Source: DATAEG01 sp963703085 (GTDB taxonomy: Bacteria > Actinomycetota > Actinomycetes > Mycobacteriales > Jatrophihabitantaceae). From it: a DNA stretch of 64,000 bases. Position 1 is the stretch's first letter. Each line of letters begins with the position of its first letter. Below the pieces are notes generated by a model. The model was not told where the DNA came from. It did not search any database and saw only the letters and a list, made by a program, of their open reading frames with translations. Of this stretch, positions 62,817 through 64,000 are shown in pieces. The stretch covers positions 3,410,001 through 3,474,000 of the forward strand of contig OY969789.1 of the NCBI GenBank assembly GCA_963703085.1, given 5' to 3'. Both the position numbers and the translations under genes were made by a program.

Positions 62817-63696
62817 CGAAGGGCTCGCTCCGGGCGGCCAGCGGATCGTCGACGGGTTGGTGCAGCTGCTCGACCTCGAGCGCATCGAAGAGGACATCTT
62901 CCGGGGCGTCAGCCCGACGGTGTCGCTGCAACGCGTCTTCGGCGGTCAGGTGGCCGGGCAGGCGCTGGTGGCCGCCGGACGGACCGTCGATGCCGACCGC
63001 TCGGTGCACTCCCTGCATTCGTACTTTCTGCGCGGCGGCGATCCGTCCGTCCCGATCATCTACACGACCGATCGGCTGCGCGACGGCCGGTCGTTCTCGG
63101 TGCGCCGAGTCGTGGCGGTGCAGCACGGCGAGCCGATCTTCACACTGTCTGCGTCGTTCCAACTCGACCAACCCGGCATCGATCACCAGAGCACGATGCC
63201 GGACGTGCCACCGCCGGAGTCACTGCCGACGCTCGCCGAGCGGTATGCCGGCTACGAGGACCGACTCGGTCCGTTGCCGCGGGTGCCGCGCCCGTTCGAC
63301 CTGCGCTACGTCGACGATCCCCCGTGGGTGCAACGACCGAACGGTGCCCGGGCACAGCACAGTCATCGCATCTGGATGCGCGCCGACGGTGTGCTGCCGG
63401 CCGACCCGTTGCTGCACGTGTGCGCGCTGACGTTCGCCTCGGATCTGAACCTGCTGGATTCGGTGTTGATCCGGCACGGTCTGTCCTGGGGGTTCGACCC
63501 GCTGGTGGTGGCGTCGCTGGATCACGCGATGTGGTTCCATCGTGCGTTTCGCGCCGACGAATGGTTCCTCTACGACACCCAGTCGCCGTCGGCCTCGGGC
63601 AGCCGTGGCCTGGCCGAAGGCCGCTTCTTCAGCCAGGACGGCCGGTACGTGGCGACCACGATCCAGGAAGGCATGATGCGCCTGTCCGAGCGGTGA
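62806..63696 (+). CDS. tesB: Acyl-CoA thioesterase II
   Basis: TesB hydrolyses acyl-CoA to free fatty acid and CoA. The 296-residue double-hotdog protein has FGGQVAGQALVAAGRTV and SLHSYFLRGGDP in the first half, LTFASDLNLLDSVL and SLDHAMWFHRAFRADEWFLY in the second, with the catalytic aspartate in SDLNLLD. ATG 62806 lies inside the end of pyk, so translation is likely coupled. Confidence 0.94.
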   Translation: MTDSEGLAPGGQRIVDGLVQLLDLERIEEDIFRGVSPTVSLQRVFGGQVAGQALVAAGRTVDADRSVHSLHSYFLRGGDPSVPIIYTTDRLRDGRSFSVRRVVAVQHGEPIFTLSASFQLDQPGIDHQSTMPDVPPPESLPTLAERYAGYEDRLGPLPRVPRPFDLRYVDDPPWVQRPNGARAQHSHRIWMRADGVLPADPLLHVCALTFASDLNLLDSVLIRHGLSWGFDPLVVASLDHAMWFHRAFRADEWFLYDTQSPSASGSRGLAEGRFFSQDGRYVATTIQEGMMRLSER

Positions 63697-63797
63697 CCTG
63701 ACCGGCTCGCCGAGTGCGCGGCAGCCGTCCGATCGCATCCCCGCGGCACGCGCCGCGAGCGGCATATTGACTGTGCCGGACAGCTACCGTGGCCAGC

Positions 63798-64000
63798 ATG
63801 TCCAGGGATGCTGATGACCGTGGCGGGGCTGCGGTACCCGGCCGGTGGTCGCCGTTGCCTGAGGACGCCGTCGAGCGTGAGACGCGATCGGTGCAGAGTG
63901 AGGTGTTCCGTGACGGAGCCTGGTGGCCGCTCGGGTCGGCCGCGGACGTTGGGTGGATCGCGTCCGGCACGTCAACCGGTGTGACAATCGCGTCAGCGAT
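63798..64000 (+). CDS. Unknown protein, 3' end outside the window
   Basis: An open frame starts at ATG 63798, seven bases after TACCGT (63785-63790), which looks like a leaderless -10. About 67 codons are visible (start MSRDADDRGGAAVPGRWSPL; later VFRDGAWWPLGSAADVGWIA). No stop occurs before the window ends. No family recognised. Confidence 0.55.
   Translation, partial: MSRDADDRGGAAVPGRWSPLPEDAVERETRSVQSEVFRDGAWWPLGSAADVGWIASGTSTGVTIASA

Overview
The window is high-GC chromosomal DNA from an actinomycete (Actinomycetota). The evidence is a dcw cell-division cluster with sepF, yggT and a Wag31-type divIVA behind ftsZ, a PriA-type hisA with no trpF in sight, an ileS gene under a translational T-box, a DksA-like protein with a histone-H1-like tail, and many promoters of the leaderless type (TAnnnT about 6 nt before the start codon). 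From memory the gene order matches the ftsZ-ileS-dnaE-his-trp-lgt-gltB-pyk backbone of Streptomyces and mycobacteria. I cannot name the genus. No rRNA, tRNA, prophage, insertion sequence or CRISPR array was recognised.

Layout. 1-12935: murF (5' cut off)-mraY-murD-ftsW-murG-murC-ftsQ, mostly joined by 4-nt GTGA/ATGA overlaps, then ftsZ with its own promoter, yggS, sepF, a repeat-rich spacer, yggT and divIVA. 12978-19107: a small membrane protein, a secreted NlpC/P60-like hydrolase, ileS with its T-box, and ddbA. 19156-24581: lspA, rluD-like and dnaE. 24588-27194 (minus strand): padR followed by an ABC-2 exporter. 27331-30780: membrane proteins, an amidohydrolase, a DUF2567-like protein and a Lon-N-domain protein. 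30852-36111: hisD-C-B-H-priA-hisF. 36242-39168: a membrane protein and a first two-component system, ended by a perfect palindrome. 39316-47084: hisI-trpE-TIGR02234, a second two-component system, then trpC-trpB-trpA. 47120-54238: an acetyltransferase, a quinone oxidoreductase, lgt, a cyclase/NTPase/TPR protein, a dehydrogenase and a cyclic-nucleotide-binding protein. 54487-64000: gltB without an adjacent gltD, a 70-bp tandem duplication, a DUF222/HNH protein, a low-molecular-weight phosphatase, pyk, tesB and the start of an unknown gene.

How the genes work together. The first block makes lipid II (MurF, MraY, MurD, MurG, MurC), moves and polymerises it with FtsW, and sets division and polar growth through FtsQ, FtsZ, SepF and Wag31. 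LspA and Lgt mature lipoproteins. The his and trp genes share the isomerase PriA.

Three core genes (ftsW, murG, trpE) each carry one apparent single-base indel. Correcting each restores an intact protein, and in ftsW also the usual 4-nt overlap with the next gene, so sequence error is the simplest explanation. The most interesting candidates for new biology are the cyclase/NTPase/TPR gene lying close to a cyclic-nucleotide-binding protein with an unrecognised N-terminal half, the 50-bp palindrome at 39177-39226, and the locus where gltD would be expected.
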